DNA from: Chryseobacterium sp. BGARF1
Lineage (GTDB): Bacteria > Bacteroidota > Bacteroidia > Flavobacteriales > Weeksellaceae
DNA length: 64,000 bases
Reading direction: 5' to 3'
Assembly (NCBI RefSeq): GCF_001677955.1
Contig: NZ_LELA01000049.1
Location: 1 to 64,000, forward strand
Shown: piece after piece, positions 8,838 to 18,344 of the stretch
How the letters are laid out: each line of letters opens with the position of its first letter
How positions within the stretch are numbered: the stretch's first letter is position 1
Notes under the pieces: generated by a model
What the model was told of the DNA's origin: nothing
Databases searched by the model: none
Seen by the model: only the letters and a program-made list of their open reading frames with translations
Made by a program: the position numbers and the translations under genes

Positions 8838-8848
8838 TGGTTGTCGGT
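8820..8848. repeat. Left flanking heptamer-type repeat of the IVP insertion
   Basis: Degenerate copies of a 7-bp TTGTCGG/TTGTTAG/TTGATGG unit overlap the end of the metH N-half gene and precede the IVP gene. The reverse complement of this unit forms the repeat at 9245-9274 on the other side, so the IVP gene is flanked by inverted repeat arrays. Confidence 0.75.
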
Positions 8849-8854
8849 GTAAAT

Positions 8855-9232
8855 ATGAAAATAAATATGGAATATACAAGTTTGGAAGTATGGATAGAAT
8901 CGCGAAAATTAACCAATTTAGTTTACGAAAAAACTAAAAAATTTCCCAAAGAAGAACTTTTTGGATTAACTAATCAAATCAGAAGATGCTCCGTCTCAAT
9001 ACCATCAAATATTGCAGAAGGTTGTGGCAGAAGAACTTCTAATGATACAATACAGTTTTTGCATATTGCAAAAGGTTCTTTATTTGAATTGGAAACACAG
9101 ATCTACTTATCATTGGATCAAAACTATATTTCTGAATTCGAATTTAATGAAGTTTCAAACCAAGTTTTAGTTTGCAAAAAATTAATCAACGGTTTTATTA
9201 ACTATTATAAAAAGTTGAACAATGGAAAATAA
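8855..9232 (+). CDS. Four-helix-bundle protein, IVP/S23 family
   Basis: About 125 residues of the family first found in 23S rRNA intervening sequences. The signature is [13 protein letters not shown] near the start followed by [18 protein letters not shown] and IAEGCGRR. It should form a four-helix bundle; its cellular role is unknown. Possible starts are ATGs at 8837, 8855 and 8867; the first lies inside the repeat, and homology begins near 8867. It splits the two halves of metH and overlaps the second half by 11 bp. Flanking inverted heptamer repeats suggest that the gene arrived with its repeats as a unit. Confidence 0.85.
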   Translation: MKINMEYTSLEVWIESRKLTNLVYEKTKKFPKEELFGLTNQIRRCSVSIPSNIAEGCGRRTSNDTIQFLHIAKGSLFELETQIYLSLDQNYISEFEFNEVSNQVLVCKKLINGFINYYKKLNNGK

Positions 9233-11936
9233 CAGTATAAATCTGACAACCGACAACCAACAACCAACAACCAAATATCTTCGTTTGTCAGGCCTCGAGC
9301 CTTTAATTATAACTCCGGAATCAAATTTCATCAACGTTGGTGAAAGAACGAATGTTGCCGGATCTAAAAAGTTTTTAAGATTAATAAAGGAAGAAAAATT
9401 TTCTGAAGCTTTAGATATTGCCCGTGATCAGGTCGATGGAGGCGCTCAGATTCTTGATGTTAATTTTGACGACGGTTTGATCGATGGAAAAGCTTCTATG
9501 ATCAAATTCCTTAACCTGATCGGTTCTGAACCGGATATTTCTAAAATTCCAATCATGGTTGATTCTTCCAAATGGGAGATTTTGGAAGCAGGTCTTCAGG
9601 TTGTACAAGGGAAATGTGTAGTCAATTCTATCAGTTTAAAAGAAGGAAAAGAAGAGTTTGTAAAACACGCCAAAGCAATCAAAAGATACGGAGCAGCTGT
9701 TATTGTAATGGCTTTTGATGAGATTGGGCAAGCTGATAATTACGAAAGAAGACTTGAGATTACCAAACGTTCTTATGATATTTTGGTTGATGAGGTTAAG
9801 TTTCCTGCAGAAGATATTATTTTCGATTTAAATATATTTCCGGTAGCAACCGGGATGGAAGAACACCGAAGAAACGCAATCGATTTCATCGAAGCAACAC
9901 GTTGGGTTCGTCAAAATCTTCCTTATGCTTCGGTGAGTGGAGGAGTTTCTAATGTTTCGTTTTCTTTCCGAGGAAACGATACAGTGCGAGAAGCGATGCA
10001 CTCGGTTTTTCTTTATCATGCCATCCAGGCGGGGATGAATATCGGAATTGTAAACCCGGCAATGCTCGAGGTTTATGATCAAATCAATAAAGAACTTTTA
10101 GAACTTGTTGAAGATGTAATTCTTGATAAAAGGGATGATGCAACGGAACGTCTTTTAGATTATTCTGAACGAAATAAATCGGTAAAGAAAGAAAAAGTTG
10201 AAGAATTAGAATGGCGTACCCATCCATTGCAGGAGAGAATTACACATTCTTTGGTAAAAGGAATCGATCGTTTTATTGAAGAAGATGTAGAAGAGGCAAG
10301 GTTAGAATCTGCAAGGCCTCTTCATGTTATCGAAGTTAATCTAATGACGGGAATGGGTGTTGTTGGAGATCTATTTGGTGCCGGAAAAATGTTTCTTCCT
10401 CAGGTTGTAAAATCTGCCCGTGTTATGAAAAAAGCGGTGGCTTATCTTCAACCATTTATTGAAGCTGAAAAAGACGAAAAACAAAAAGCTAACGGGAAAA
10501 TTTTAATGGCGACGGTAAAAGGAGACGTGCATGATATCGGAAAAAATATTGTGAGTGTGGTTTTGGGTTGTAACAATTACGAAATTGTCGATTTAGGTGT
10601 AATGGTTCCTGCCGAAAAAATTATACAAGCTGCAATTGAACATAAAGTTGATGTTATTGGTTTAAGTGGATTGATTACACCAAGTTTGGATGAAATGGTA
10701 TACATCGCATCAGAACTAGAACGTCAGAATCTTAATTTTCCTTTATTGATAGGTGGTGCAACGACTTCAAAAGCGCATACTGCAGTTAAGATTGATTTAA
10801 AATATAAAAATGCGGTCGTTCATGTGAATGATGCTTCTCGTGCGGTAAATGTTGTAAGTTCTCTTTTGGGAGACCGAAATAAAGAATATGTAGATGACCT
10901 TAAAAATGACTACTCAGATTTTCGTGAAAAGTTTTTGAACAGACAGGTTGATAAAGAGTACGTTTCTCTGGAACAGGCAAGAGCTGATAAATTTAAAATC
11001 GATTGGGAAAATGAAGAAATATTCACTCCAAATCAATTAGGAATTCAGGTTTTTGAAAATCAGGATCTAGCAGAATTGATTCCGTTCATCGATTGGTCTC
11101 CATTTTTCAGAAGTTGGGATCTGCATGGGAAATATCCGAATATTCTTGAAGATGAGGTGGTAGGTGAGCAAGCCAAAGAACTATTTGCAGACGGACAGAA
11201 AATTCTAAAGAAAATTGTTGATGAGAAGTTATTAACAGCAAAAGCAATCTTCGGAATTTTTAAAGCTAATTCAAACGAAACCGATGATATTTTTATTTAT
11301 GATGAAAATGATCAGGAGCAAGTTAAATTTTTAACGCTAAGACAGCAGGTTCAAAAGTCAAAAGGTAAAGATTACTTGGCATTAAGTGATTTTATTGCCC
11401 CAAAAAGTACAGGAAAAACGGATTACATGGGTGCTTTTTGTGTTTGTACAGGCTTTGGAACTGATGAACTATCAGATCAATATGAAAAAGATAATGACGA
11501 CTACAACGGCATTATGGTAAAAGCTATTGCCGATCGTTTTGCAGAAGCTTATGCTGAATTTTTACATAAAAAAGTGCGTACAGAATATTGGGGCTATACC
11601 AATCAGGAAAATTTAAGCAATGAAGAATTGATTGCAGAAAAATATAAAGGAATCCGTCCTGCTCCCGGTTATCCTGCGTGTCCGGATCACTTAGAAAAAC
11701 ATGCGATTTGGAATCTTTTGAAAGTGAAAGAAAATATTGGAGTTTACCTTACCGAAAGTTTAGCGATGTTTCCTACAGCGGCAGTTTCCGGATATTATTT
11801 TGGAAGTCCACATGCAAAGTATTTTGGTTTAGGAAAAATCACAGAAGAGCAGGTGAAAGAATATTCAGAAAGAAAAGGAATTTCTTTAAGAGAGGCGAAG
11901 AAATGGTTATCTCCAAATTTAGCAGATGGAATTTAA
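9222..11936 (+). CDS. metH: Methionine synthase, pterin/B12/activation half (split MetH)
   Basis: 904 residues carrying the rest of MetH. A methyltetrahydrofolate domain starts with [14 protein letters not shown]. The helical cap contains [20 protein letters not shown]. The B12 domain has the DxHxxG ligand motif GDVHDIGKN near residue 437 and [13 protein letters not shown]. The activation domain has the SAM-binding [12 protein letters not shown] at about 812-823. The first about 18 residues (including [11 protein letters not shown]) are encoded by a heptamer repeat and look non-ancestral; family homology starts at [11 protein letters not shown]. The start overlaps the IVP gene by 11 bp, so translation may be coupled to it. 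Confidence 0.93.
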   Translation: MENNSINLTTDNQQPTTKYLRLSGLEPLIITPESNFINVGERTNVAGSKKFLRLIKEEKFSEALDIARDQVDGGAQILDVNFDDGLIDGKASMIKFLNLIGSEPDISKIPIMVDSSKWEILEAGLQVVQGKCVVNSISLKEGKEEFVKHAKAIKRYGAAVIVMAFDEIGQADNYERRLEITKRSYDILVDEVKFPAEDIIFDLNIFPVATGMEEHRRNAIDFIEATRWVRQNLPYASVSGGVSNVSFSFRGNDTVREAMHSVFLYHAIQAGMNIGIVNPAMLEVYDQINKELLELVEDVILDKRDDATERLLDYSERNKSVKKEKVEELEWRTHPLQERITHSLVKGIDRFIEEDVEEARLESARPLHVIEVNLMTGMGVVGDLFGAGKMFLPQVVKSARVMKKAVAYLQPFIEAEKDEKQKANGKILMATVKGDVHDIGKNIVSVVLGCNNYEIVDLGVMVPAEKIIQAAIEHKVDVIGLSGLITPSLDEMVYIASELERQNLNFPLLIGGATTSKAHTAVKIDLKYKNAVVHVNDASRAVNVVSSLLGDRNKEYVDDLKNDYSDFREKFLNRQVDKEYVSLEQARADKFKIDWENEEIFTPNQLGIQVFENQDLAELIPFIDWSPFFRSWDLHGKYPNILEDEVVGEQAKELFADGQKILKKIVDEKLLTAKAIFGIFKANSNETDDIFIYDENDQEQVKFLTLRQQVQKSKGKDYLALSDFIAPKSTGKTDYMGAFCVCTGFGTDELSDQYEKDNDDYNGIMVKAIADRFAEAYAEFLHKKVRTEYWGYTNQENLSNEELIAEKYKGIRPAPGYPACPDHLEKHAIWNLLKVKENIGVYLTESLAMFPTAAVSGYYFGSPHAKYFGLGKITEEQVKEYSERKGISLREAKKWLSPNLADGI
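9245..9274. repeat. Right flanking heptamer-type repeat of the IVP insertion
   Basis: Tandem CAACCGA/CAACCAA-type 7-bp units lie inside the first codons of the metH C-half gene, inverted with respect to 8820-8848. The unit length of 7 is not a multiple of 3, so slippage here would shift the frame of the downstream protein unless an internal start (for example the TTG in LRLSG) is used. Confidence 0.8.
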
Positions 11937-11938
11937 TG

Positions 11939-11974
11939 TTTTAGTTTTTTGGTGGCAACGGTAAAAAACTAAAA
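11939..11974 (+). terminator. Hairpin between metH C half and metF
   Basis: TTTTAGTTTTTT (11939-11950) and AAAAAACTAAAA (11963-11974) form a perfect 12-bp stem with a GC-rich loop. It may attenuate or terminate transcription before metF. The lack of a following T-tract weakens the call. Confidence 0.35.
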
Positions 11975-12009
11975 TTCAATTCAAAAAAATTAAAACTTAC
12001 TATTATTAA

Positions 12010-12969
12010 ATGAAAATCACAGACCATATAAAAAACGCAAACGGAAAAGCTTTATTTTCCCTGGAAGTTGTTCCGCCTCAAAAAGGAATTGGGATTGAAG
12101 ATCTATATAAAAATATCGACCCTTTAATGGAATTTAAACCTCCATTTATTGATGTTACAACTTCTCGTGAAGAATATATTTATATCGACAAAGGAAATGG
12201 TTTGATGGAGCGCCGAATCACCAGAATGCGCCCGGGAACTTTAGGTATCTGTGCCGCTATTCAGCATAAATATAATGTAGATACTGTTCCACATCTGCTT
12301 TGTGGAGGTTTTACGAAAGAAGAAACAGAATATCTTCTGGTCGACTGTATGTACTTAGGAATTGATAATATTATGGCGCTTCGTGGCGATGCCATGAAAG
12401 GACATCAGTATTTTGAACCAACATTGGGTGGTCATGCAAGTGCAATGGATTTAGTAGGTCAAATCAATAATTTAGGACGTGGGAAATATCTTCATAATGA
12501 TGAGCAGATTTGTGACGAGCACAATAAGTTTTGCATTGGTGTTGCCGGTTATCCTGAAAAACATATGGAAGCCCCTTCAATGAACTATGATTTGAAATGG
12601 TTGAAACAAAAAGTAGATGCAGGAGCAGATTATATCGTTACCCAAATGTTTTTTGATAATAAAAAGTATATCGAGTTTGTTACTAAAGCTCGTGAAATGG
12701 GTATCACAGTTCCTATTATTCCTGGTATCAAACCTATTGCAACAAAGAATCACCTGAAGCTTTTACCACAAGTTTTTAAAATAGATTTGCCTGAAGATTT
12801 AATTAATGCTGTTGAAGGTGCAAAAAATAATGAAGCCGTAAAACAAATTGGGATTGAATGGGCGATCAGTCAATGTCGAGAATTATTAGATTTTCAAGTG
12901 CCTGTCCTACATTTTTATTCAATGGGGAAAAGTGATAATATTAAGAAAGTGGCGGGAGAGCTGTTTTAA
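12010..12969 (+). CDS. metF: Methylenetetrahydrofolate reductase
   Basis: 319 residues, the size of bacterial FAD-dependent MetF. Typical blocks are FSLEVVPPQKG at the N-terminus, PHLLCGGFTKEETEYLL, NIMALRGDAMKG, the GADYIVTQMFFD strand and IIPGIKPI. It reduces 5,10-methylene-THF to 5-methyl-THF, the methyl donor used by the split MetH immediately upstream. It is the last gene of the collinear methionine block and is followed by a strong hairpin terminator. Confidence 0.94.
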   Translation: MKITDHIKNANGKALFSLEVVPPQKGIGIEDLYKNIDPLMEFKPPFIDVTTSREEYIYIDKGNGLMERRITRMRPGTLGICAAIQHKYNVDTVPHLLCGGFTKEETEYLLVDCMYLGIDNIMALRGDAMKGHQYFEPTLGGHASAMDLVGQINNLGRGKYLHNDEQICDEHNKFCIGVAGYPEKHMEAPSMNYDLKWLKQKVDAGADYIVTQMFFDNKKYIEFVTKAREMGITVPIIPGIKPIATKNHLKLLPQVFKIDLPEDLINAVEGAKNNEAVKQIGIEWAISQCRELLDFQVPVLHFYSMGKSDNIKKVAGELF

Positions 12970-12989
12970 ATAAAGTAATATTTGATTTG

Positions 12990-13020
12990 AAGCCTTGTTA
13001 AAAAAAAACAAGGCTTTCTT
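12990..13020. terminator. Terminator after metF, shared with convergent gene
   Basis: AAGCCTTGTT (12990-12999) pairs with AACAAGGCTT (13007-13016) across a loop of seven A and is followed by TCTTGTTTG. It lies between convergent genes and probably works in both directions. Confidence 0.8.
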
Positions 13021-13054
13021 GTTTGTAGTTTTGGGTTTTAATTGAAATATAAAA

Positions 13055-14206
13055 CTACAATTCCGGATGCCTTTCAAATTCTTTATTCCTATCAAACAAA
13101 TACCGATAAGTTGCCAATTTTCGAGTAACTGTAGTATCAAGATTTTCTGCAATTTTTATCATTTTAGGATTAAAATCACCGATCCATTGCAGCTCAGTGG
13201 TTTTGAAGTCGGTATGTTTTCTTAAATGTTGAGTACCTTCCCAGATCATGTATCCTTCAAGACCTTTTTTCTGCCATTCTGGGACAACACCGAAAACGAG
13301 ACCTACCATTTTCTCATTCTTTTTGAACTTTTTAACCCACAAAAATTTTAATTTTTCAATAATCCCGAATTTTCCGTTCAGATATTTGAACCATTGATTA
13401 AGGTCAGGAATATTCATCCACATGGCAACAGGTTTTTCATTTTCATACACAAACCATGAGATATGTTCATTGATAATGGGCTTCATTGTCTTAAACATTT
13501 TTATGGTTTTAGATTCGTCTAAACATTTTCCTTGACCGTGTGAAGCCCAGGCTTTATTGTAAACCTCAGTAAAATCCTTTGCAAATTTCTCCAGATTATT
13601 CTTCTTCATGGGTTTTGCCGAAATCTCAGGATTTTTGCTGTGCTTTGCATGCATCACGGTGAAAACTCTCGAAACTTCTGCAAAAATAGGTCTCGAAAAA
13701 CAAAGCTGTTCAAAATATATTTTAAATCCATAATTTACAAAAAGCTCTTTGTAATAAGGAAAATTGTAATTCATGCAATATAAAGGTTCAATAAAACCTT
13801 CTGTCAGAAGTCCCCAGAATTTATCACGCTCTCCGAAGTTAATTGGGCCATCCATCGCTTCGATTTCTCTTTCCTGAAGCCAGTTTTTACAGTAATCAAA
13901 AATGAAATTGGCAGTTTCCTGATTGTCGATGCAATCAAAAAATCCAATTCCGCCAGTGGGCTGGTCTTGTTCGTAAGATTTGTTAATAAAAACGGCAATT
14001 TTTCCAACGGTTTCAGATTTTTTTTTAAATAAAAGTCTTACACATTCTCCGTTTTTATAGAATTTATTTTTTTCAGAATTAAAAACTTCGTTGATGTCTT
14101 TGTCTAAAGGTCTGATGTAATTTTTGTCATGTTGATAAAGTCTTGCCGGGAAATCGAGAAACTCCTTTTTTTGTTGGGTATTTTGTACTTCTTCAACCGT
14201 GATCAT
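13055..14206 (-). CDS. YghO-like GNAT-fold protein
   Basis: 383 residues. The N-terminal part (VEEVQNTQQKKEFLDFPARL, then KNYIRPLDKDINEVF), the central GPINFGERDKFWGLLTEGF and the MNYNFPYYKELFVNYGFK block match a widespread family of about 380-residue proteins related to YghO, which has a GNAT acyltransferase-like fold. No substrate is known. No signal peptide or membrane segment is evident. It is divergent from folE and converges on metF. The family is recognised with fair confidence; calling it an active acetyltransferase would be an inference. Confidence 0.7.
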   Translation of the reverse strand: MITVEEVQNTQQKKEFLDFPARLYQHDKNYIRPLDKDINEVFNSEKNKFYKNGECVRLLFKKKSETVGKIAVFINKSYEQDQPTGGIGFFDCIDNQETANFIFDYCKNWLQEREIEAMDGPINFGERDKFWGLLTEGFIEPLYCMNYNFPYYKELFVNYGFKIYFEQLCFSRPIFAEVSRVFTVMHAKHSKNPEISAKPMKKNNLEKFAKDFTEVYNKAWASHGQGKCLDESKTIKMFKTMKPIINEHISWFVYENEKPVAMWMNIPDLNQWFKYLNGKFGIIEKLKFLWVKKFKKNEKMVGLVFGVVPEWQKKGLEGYMIWEGTQHLRKHTDFKTTELQWIGDFNPKMIKIAENLDTTVTRKLATYRYLFDRNKEFERHPEL

Positions 14207-14280
14207 AACTTTTTAGCAGAATAAAACCGAAAGGTAATATTTTTAAGGATAAATTGAAATAGCCGAAAAGATTTTATCCG

Positions 14281-14288
14281 TATTTTTG
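14281..14288 (+). promoter_or_regulatory. -7 promoter element of folE
   Basis: TATTTTTG matches TAnnTTTG and lies 17 bp before the folE start codon. The -33 element is not clear. Confidence 0.5.
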
Positions 14289-14305
14289 TTGAAAAATTAT
14301 TTAAA

Positions 14306-14974
14306 ATGGTTGATTTTACCGATAACGATGATGATATTTTTACAGGGAAAGAGCATACGCCGATCCGTGAAGATGCTTTTGAGAAATCGCCACAGGAAAA
14401 AATAGAAAAAATTACCGAGCTTTTTGGTGAGATTATGGAAACTTTAGGTCTTGATATGACCGACGATTCTTTAAAAGATTCTCCAAAAAGAGTTGCGAAA
14501 ATGTATGTGAACGAAATTTTCGGAGGACTTCTTCCTGAAAATAAACCTGGAATTTCTACCTTTTCAAATAAATATAAATACCGCCAAATGTTGGTGGAAA
14601 AAGATATTACGGTGTACTCATTCTGTGAACATCATTTTTTACCGATCATAGGAAGAGCACACGTTGCTTATATTTCTAGCGGTGAAGTAATAGGTCTTTC
14701 AAAAATCAACAGAATTGTTGATTATTATGCAAAAAGACCGCAGGTACAGGAAAGACTGACCATGCAAATCGTGGATGCACTAAAAGATGCACTGGGAACA
14801 CAGAATGTGGCCTGTATTATTGATGCAAAACATCTTTGCGTAAACTGCAGAGGAATAAAAGATACCGCAAGTTCTACGATCACAGCAGAATTGAGCGGAA
14901 TTTTCAGAACCAATCCTATTACAAGACAAGAGTTTCTACATTATGTAGGAAGTCATGCGAAATTGGATTATTAA
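14306..14974 (+). CDS. folE: GTP cyclohydrolase I
   Basis: 222 residues, type IA enzyme. Zinc and active-site residues are present: Cys107 and His109/His110 in SFCEHHFLP, and Cys178 in KHLCVNCRG. The conserved GLSKINRIVDYYAKRPQVQE segment is also present in order. It converts GTP to dihydroneopterin triphosphate for folate. Folate supports MetF and MetH upstream, although this gene is in a separate transcription unit. A short N-terminal acidic extension precedes the catalytic core. Its stop is directly followed by a small gene. Confidence 0.95.
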   Translation: MVDFTDNDDDIFTGKEHTPIREDAFEKSPQEKIEKITELFGEIMETLGLDMTDDSLKDSPKRVAKMYVNEIFGGLLPENKPGISTFSNKYKYRQMLVEKDITVYSFCEHHFLPIIGRAHVAYISSGEVIGLSKINRIVDYYAKRPQVQERLTMQIVDALKDALGTQNVACIIDAKHLCVNCRGIKDTASSTITAELSGIFRTNPITRQEFLHYVGSHAKLDY

Positions 14975-14975
14975 A

Positions 14976-15266
14976 ATGGAAAAAAATGGAATTATTCTTT
15001 ATGAAAAAGCTAATAACTTTATATTTGATTTCCTAGTTAAAGAAATTTTAAATCCTTATAAAGGGGTTTTAATTGAGAAGATAGACGACGGTTTCGATAC
15101 AAAATATTATGATTTTAGTATAGATAAATATTTTTTTACTTTACATCAGACTCCAATGTTAGGAATTTTATTTTTCCCAACGGAGAACAAAAGTTTGAAA
15201 GAAGATTTTAGTTTTTACGAGGAGCTTTCATCTTTACTTAAAAATAGATTAAATGATAAAATTTAG
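14976..15266 (+). CDS. Small protein of unknown function downstream of folE
   Basis: 96 residues starting at an ATG one base after the folE stop codon. An earlier in-frame ATG at 14955 would overlap folE and is less likely. The protein is acidic and aromatic (DDGFDTKYYDFSIDKYFFTL), with no signal peptide, membrane segment or recognised motif. The tight spacing implies cotranscription with folE and translational coupling. No homology is recognised. Coding character is supported by normal codon usage and an uninterrupted frame, but the function is unknown. Confidence 0.6.
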   Translation: MEKNGIILYEKANNFIFDFLVKEILNPYKGVLIEKIDDGFDTKYYDFSIDKYFFTLHQTPMLGILFFPTENKSLKEDFSFYEELSSLLKNRLNDKI

Positions 15267-15290
15267 AAAAGTTTCAACACAGATTTTCAT

Positions 15291-15320
15291 CACAACAATT
15301 ATTTGTTGTGGATAGTTTTT
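15291..15320 (+). terminator. Hairpin terminator after folE unit
   Basis: CACAACAA (15291-15298) pairs with TTGTTGTG (15303-15310) across a TTAT loop, with GTTTTTATC shortly downstream. Confidence 0.55.
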
Positions 15321-15332
15321 ATCATGAAGAAA

Positions 15333-15377
15333 TCTCAAATTTCAAACCTCAAACCTCAAACCTCAAATTTCAAATCA
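15333..15377. repeat. Heptamer tandem repeat upstream of cysS
   Basis: About six copies of a 7-bp TCAAACC/TCAAATT unit end a few bases before the cysS ATG. Like the array at 1-87 it has a 7-bp period and sits where the ribosome binding region should be. Confidence 0.85.
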
Positions 15378-15381
15378 AATT

Positions 15382-16848
15382 ATGCAACTAAAAATATACA
15401 ACTCGCTTGCGGGAGAAAAAGAAATATTTAAACCAATTTTAGAAGGAAATGTAGGAATGTACGTTTGTGGACCAACTGTTTACAGCAATGTGCATTTGGG
15501 AAATGTGCGAACTTTTCTTTCTTTCGATTTTATTTACAGAAGTTTAACGCATCTTGGGTATAAGGTAAGATATGTAAGAAATATTACCGATGCAGGTCAC
15601 CTTACCGATGATGGAGATGTAAATAACGACCGTTTTGTAAAGCAAACCCGTCTTGAAAAGTTAGAACCTATGGAAATTGTGCAGAAATATACTGTAGATT
15701 TTCACAAGGTTTTAGATATGTTCAATCTATTACCTCCAAATATTGAACCTACTGCAACTGGTCACATCGTTGAGCAGATTGAGCTGACTCAAAAATTAAT
15801 TGAAACAGGTTTCGCTTACGAAAGCAATGGTTCTGTTTATTTTGATGTTTTGGAATATAATGCAAGAGGTTTAAATTACGGTGAACTTTCAAAACGTAAT
15901 ATTGAAGAGCTTTTTGCCAACACAAGAGATTTAGACGGACAAGGAGAAAAGAAGAATCCTCAGGATTTTGCATTGTGGAAAAAAGCTTCTCCTGCACACA
16001 TTATGCGTTGGAATTCGCCTTGGGGAGAAGGTTTCCCGGGATGGCATCTTGAATGTACTGCAATGAGCACGAAATATTTAGGTGAAACTTTCGATATTCA
16101 CGGTGGCGGAATGGATTTGAAATTTCCGCATCACGAGTGTGAAATTGCACAGGGAAAAGCTTGCAACGGAGCTTCTCCGGTAAATTACTGGATGCATGCT
16201 AATATGTTGACAATGAATGCTCAGCGTATGAGTAAGTCAACAGGGAATTATATTTTACCAATGCAATTGGTTTCTGGTGAGAATGATTTTTTTGAAAAAC
16301 CTTTCCATCCTGCTATCGTTCGTTTTTGCTTTTTACAGGCACATTACAGAAGTGTTTTAGATATTTCTAATGATGCAATGTTGGCGAGCGAAAAAGGATT
16401 CAGCCGCTTAATGGAAGCATTAAAAATATTAAATTCAATCACTCCGAATGACGAAAAACAATCTGGTTTTAGTTTGGAAGATTGGAAAACAAAATGTTAT
16501 GATGCTTTAACGGATGATTTTAATTCACCTGTTCTGATTGCTCATTTATTTGAAGCAGTAAAGTTTATTTTTGCTTTAAAAGACGAAAAAGAAACGATTT
16601 CTGCTAAAGATCTGGAAGATTTAAAATCTATACTAAATGCTTTTGTTTTTGATGTTTTAGGATTGCAGAATATCGAAGAAAATAATAATGAAAAACTTGA
16701 TCAGACGTTACAGGTTTTAATTGAATTGAGAAATCAGGCAAGAAAATCTAAGAACTTCGACCTATCAGACCAGATCAGAGATAAACTTTTAGCAGAAGGA
16801 ATTGAGCTAAAAGACGGAAGAGAAGGCACAACGTACTCTATTTCTTGA
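15382..16848 (+). CDS. cysS: Cysteinyl-tRNA synthetase
   Basis: 488 residues, class I synthetase. It shows the HIGH-like motif [10 protein letters not shown] after YVCGPTVY, zinc ligands in YVCGPTVY and [10 protein letters not shown], the second zinc block [10 protein letters not shown], and the KMSKS-like loop [11 protein letters not shown]. The C-terminal DALR-type helical region ends in a short [14 protein letters not shown] segment. It charges tRNA-Cys. The start codon is preceded by a heptamer repeat rather than a visible ribosome binding site. A strong terminator follows, so the gene is monocistronic or the end of its unit. Confidence 0.96.
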   Translation: MQLKIYNSLAGEKEIFKPILEGNVGMYVCGPTVYSNVHLGNVRTFLSFDFIYRSLTHLGYKVRYVRNITDAGHLTDDGDVNNDRFVKQTRLEKLEPMEIVQKYTVDFHKVLDMFNLLPPNIEPTATGHIVEQIELTQKLIETGFAYESNGSVYFDVLEYNARGLNYGELSKRNIEELFANTRDLDGQGEKKNPQDFALWKKASPAHIMRWNSPWGEGFPGWHLECTAMSTKYLGETFDIHGGGMDLKFPHHECEIAQGKACNGASPVNYWMHANMLTMNAQRMSKSTGNYILPMQLVSGENDFFEKPFHPAIVRFCFLQAHYRSVLDISNDAMLASEKGFSRLMEALKILNSITPNDEKQSGFSLEDWKTKCYDALTDDFNSPVLIAHLFEAVKFIFALKDEKETISAKDLEDLKSILNAFVFDVLGLQNIEENNNEKLDQTLQVLIELRNQARKSKNFDLSDQIRDKLLAEGIELKDGREGTTYSIS

Positions 16849-16870
16849 TCTTATTATTCATAAAATTTAC

Positions 16871-16908
16871 ATCCCTTTCAAATTAATCATTTGAAAGGGA
16901 TTTTTTAT
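16871..16908 (+). terminator. Intrinsic terminator after cysS
   Basis: CCCTTTCAAA pairs with TTTGAAAGGG across TTAATCA and is followed by ATTTTTTATT, a typical GC-plus-T-tract terminator. Confidence 0.85.
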
Positions 16909-16916
16909 TAACTTTG
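16909..16916 (+). promoter_or_regulatory. -7 promoter element of the T9SS cargo gene
   Basis: TAACTTTG matches TAnnTTTG, 25 bp before the start codon and directly after the cysS terminator. Confidence 0.5.
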
Positions 16917-16941
16917 AAAACATCCATTAAAACTATTAACT

Positions 16942-18327
16942 ATGATAAAAAAACTATCTTCTTTTATTCTTGTGTTCTTTTCATATCTGGTATTGTTTTC
17001 TCAATTTAGTTGGTCAAAAATGAACACATTATATCCTTCGAGTGTCGATAATGTTTCTATTCATTACAGTATTGTTAACGAGCAGGTTATTTGGGCTAAT
17101 TATTGGAATACTAATGGTAGGGTAGCTTTCACAAAAAGTACGAATGGAGGAACTACATGGAATATGATACCCACGGTATTTCAATACAATGACTATAATT
17201 TTTCAGTTACAGATTTTTTTGCAGCTTCAGAAAATGTTGCCTTTTTAGCAACCACTTATCAAAATAACATTGGAAGAGGGCGTTTGTACAAAACCACAGA
17301 TGGTGGTAATACTTGGAATTCAATAAAAGATTTTACCACAGGTTTAAGTTACGTTCATTTTTGGGATACAAATGTTGGGATTGTTGTTTGCTATCCAGAT
17401 ATGAGCAACAGCGGGCCAAAAAAAATCGAGATATTTAAAACTACAGATGGTGGAGCGACATGGATTCCGAAAGGAGGTGCTTTGCTTACGAATTCAAAAC
17501 CTAATCAAATTCCTAGATATATAAAAGATGAATTGGGTGATTCTTTTTGGTTTGGTTCTAGTGATGGAGAGATTATTAAAACTAATGATAAGGGTACGAC
17601 TTGGACGGTAACACAAAGTCCTTACACTACATCTCATTATGAGCTTGACAGCAAAAGTTTAGGACATTTTGCAATTATTAATTCTAATACGGCATATTTT
17701 ACAGACTATAATACTGGAAAACTATATAAAACGACGGATGGTTTTTTAACAGAGCAATATGTAAGTGATCCAGGGTTTGGTAGACAAACCTTTATAGAAA
17801 AAATACCAAATACTGATATTTTAATTGCTGTATCTGGAAGCTACAATCCGGGAAGTTCAAGAGGTTCAAAATTCAGTAAGGATGGTGGTCTTACTTGGGT
17901 TCTTATTAATAATGTAGGTAGAGCACTTGTGAAGTCTAAAGGAATTGATGCTACCTTTGCATTTGGATGGGATGGTTTAGGAGGAGATGGTGATTATTGG
18001 AGAATCGTAAAATTAGCTGGAAGACCAATTGAACCTCAGAATCCTCAGAATCCGGGGACTCCCCAAAATCCGGGCAATCCTCAAACGGGGTCAGGAAGTG
18101 ATTCTGATATTTTTGCAATTTATCCTATTCCTACAGGTGATTATCTGCATATTAAATCAAAAGTACTACTAGATTCTTTTTCTATTTGGGATTTTTCCGG
18201 AAGATTGATTTGGAAGGGAAAAAGTGCAGATAATAGAATAAATGTTTCAGGACTTAGCAAAGGCGTTTATTCAGTTTCTGTATTGCATCAAGGGATGCAT
18301 CATTATAGAAAATTTATCAAAGAATAA
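16942..18327 (+). CDS. Secreted Asp-box repeat protein with T9SS sorting domain
   Basis: 461 residues. An N-terminal signal peptide (MIKKLSSFILVFFSYLVLF) is followed by a beta-propeller-like region with repeated Asp-box motifs: STNGGTTWN, TTDGGNTWN, TTDGGATWI, TNDKGTTWT and SKDGGLTWV. This resembles YCF48/BNR proteins. A Pro/Asn-Gln linker (near residue 365-385) leads to a C-terminal type A sorting domain starting IYPIPTGDYLHIKSK and ending YRKFIKE. It should be exported by Sec, then secreted or anchored by the type IX system. The binding target is unknown. Terminators on both sides indicate its own transcription unit. Confidence 0.85.
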   Translation: MIKKLSSFILVFFSYLVLFSQFSWSKMNTLYPSSVDNVSIHYSIVNEQVIWANYWNTNGRVAFTKSTNGGTTWNMIPTVFQYNDYNFSVTDFFAASENVAFLATTYQNNIGRGRLYKTTDGGNTWNSIKDFTTGLSYVHFWDTNVGIVVCYPDMSNSGPKKIEIFKTTDGGATWIPKGGALLTNSKPNQIPRYIKDELGDSFWFGSSDGEIIKTNDKGTTWTVTQSPYTTSHYELDSKSLGHFAIINSNTAYFTDYNTGKLYKTTDGFLTEQYVSDPGFGRQTFIEKIPNTDILIAVSGSYNPGSSRGSKFSKDGGLTWVLINNVGRALVKSKGIDATFAFGWDGLGGDGDYWRIVKLAGRPIEPQNPQNPGTPQNPGNPQTGSGSDSDIFAIYPIPTGDYLHIKSKVLLDSFSIWDFSGRLIWKGKSADNRINVSGLSKGVYSVSVLHQGMHHYRKFIKE

Positions 18328-18344
18328 ATATCTTCATCAAAAAA

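Noticed and set aside
8834-8854. Upstream starts of the IVP gene (TTG 8834, ATG 8837)
   Set aside because: They lie in the heptamer repeat and overlap or abut the metH stop; homology begins near 8867.
15303-15312. DnaA-box-like TGTGGATAG
   Set aside because: A single copy with one mismatch, part of a terminator hairpin.
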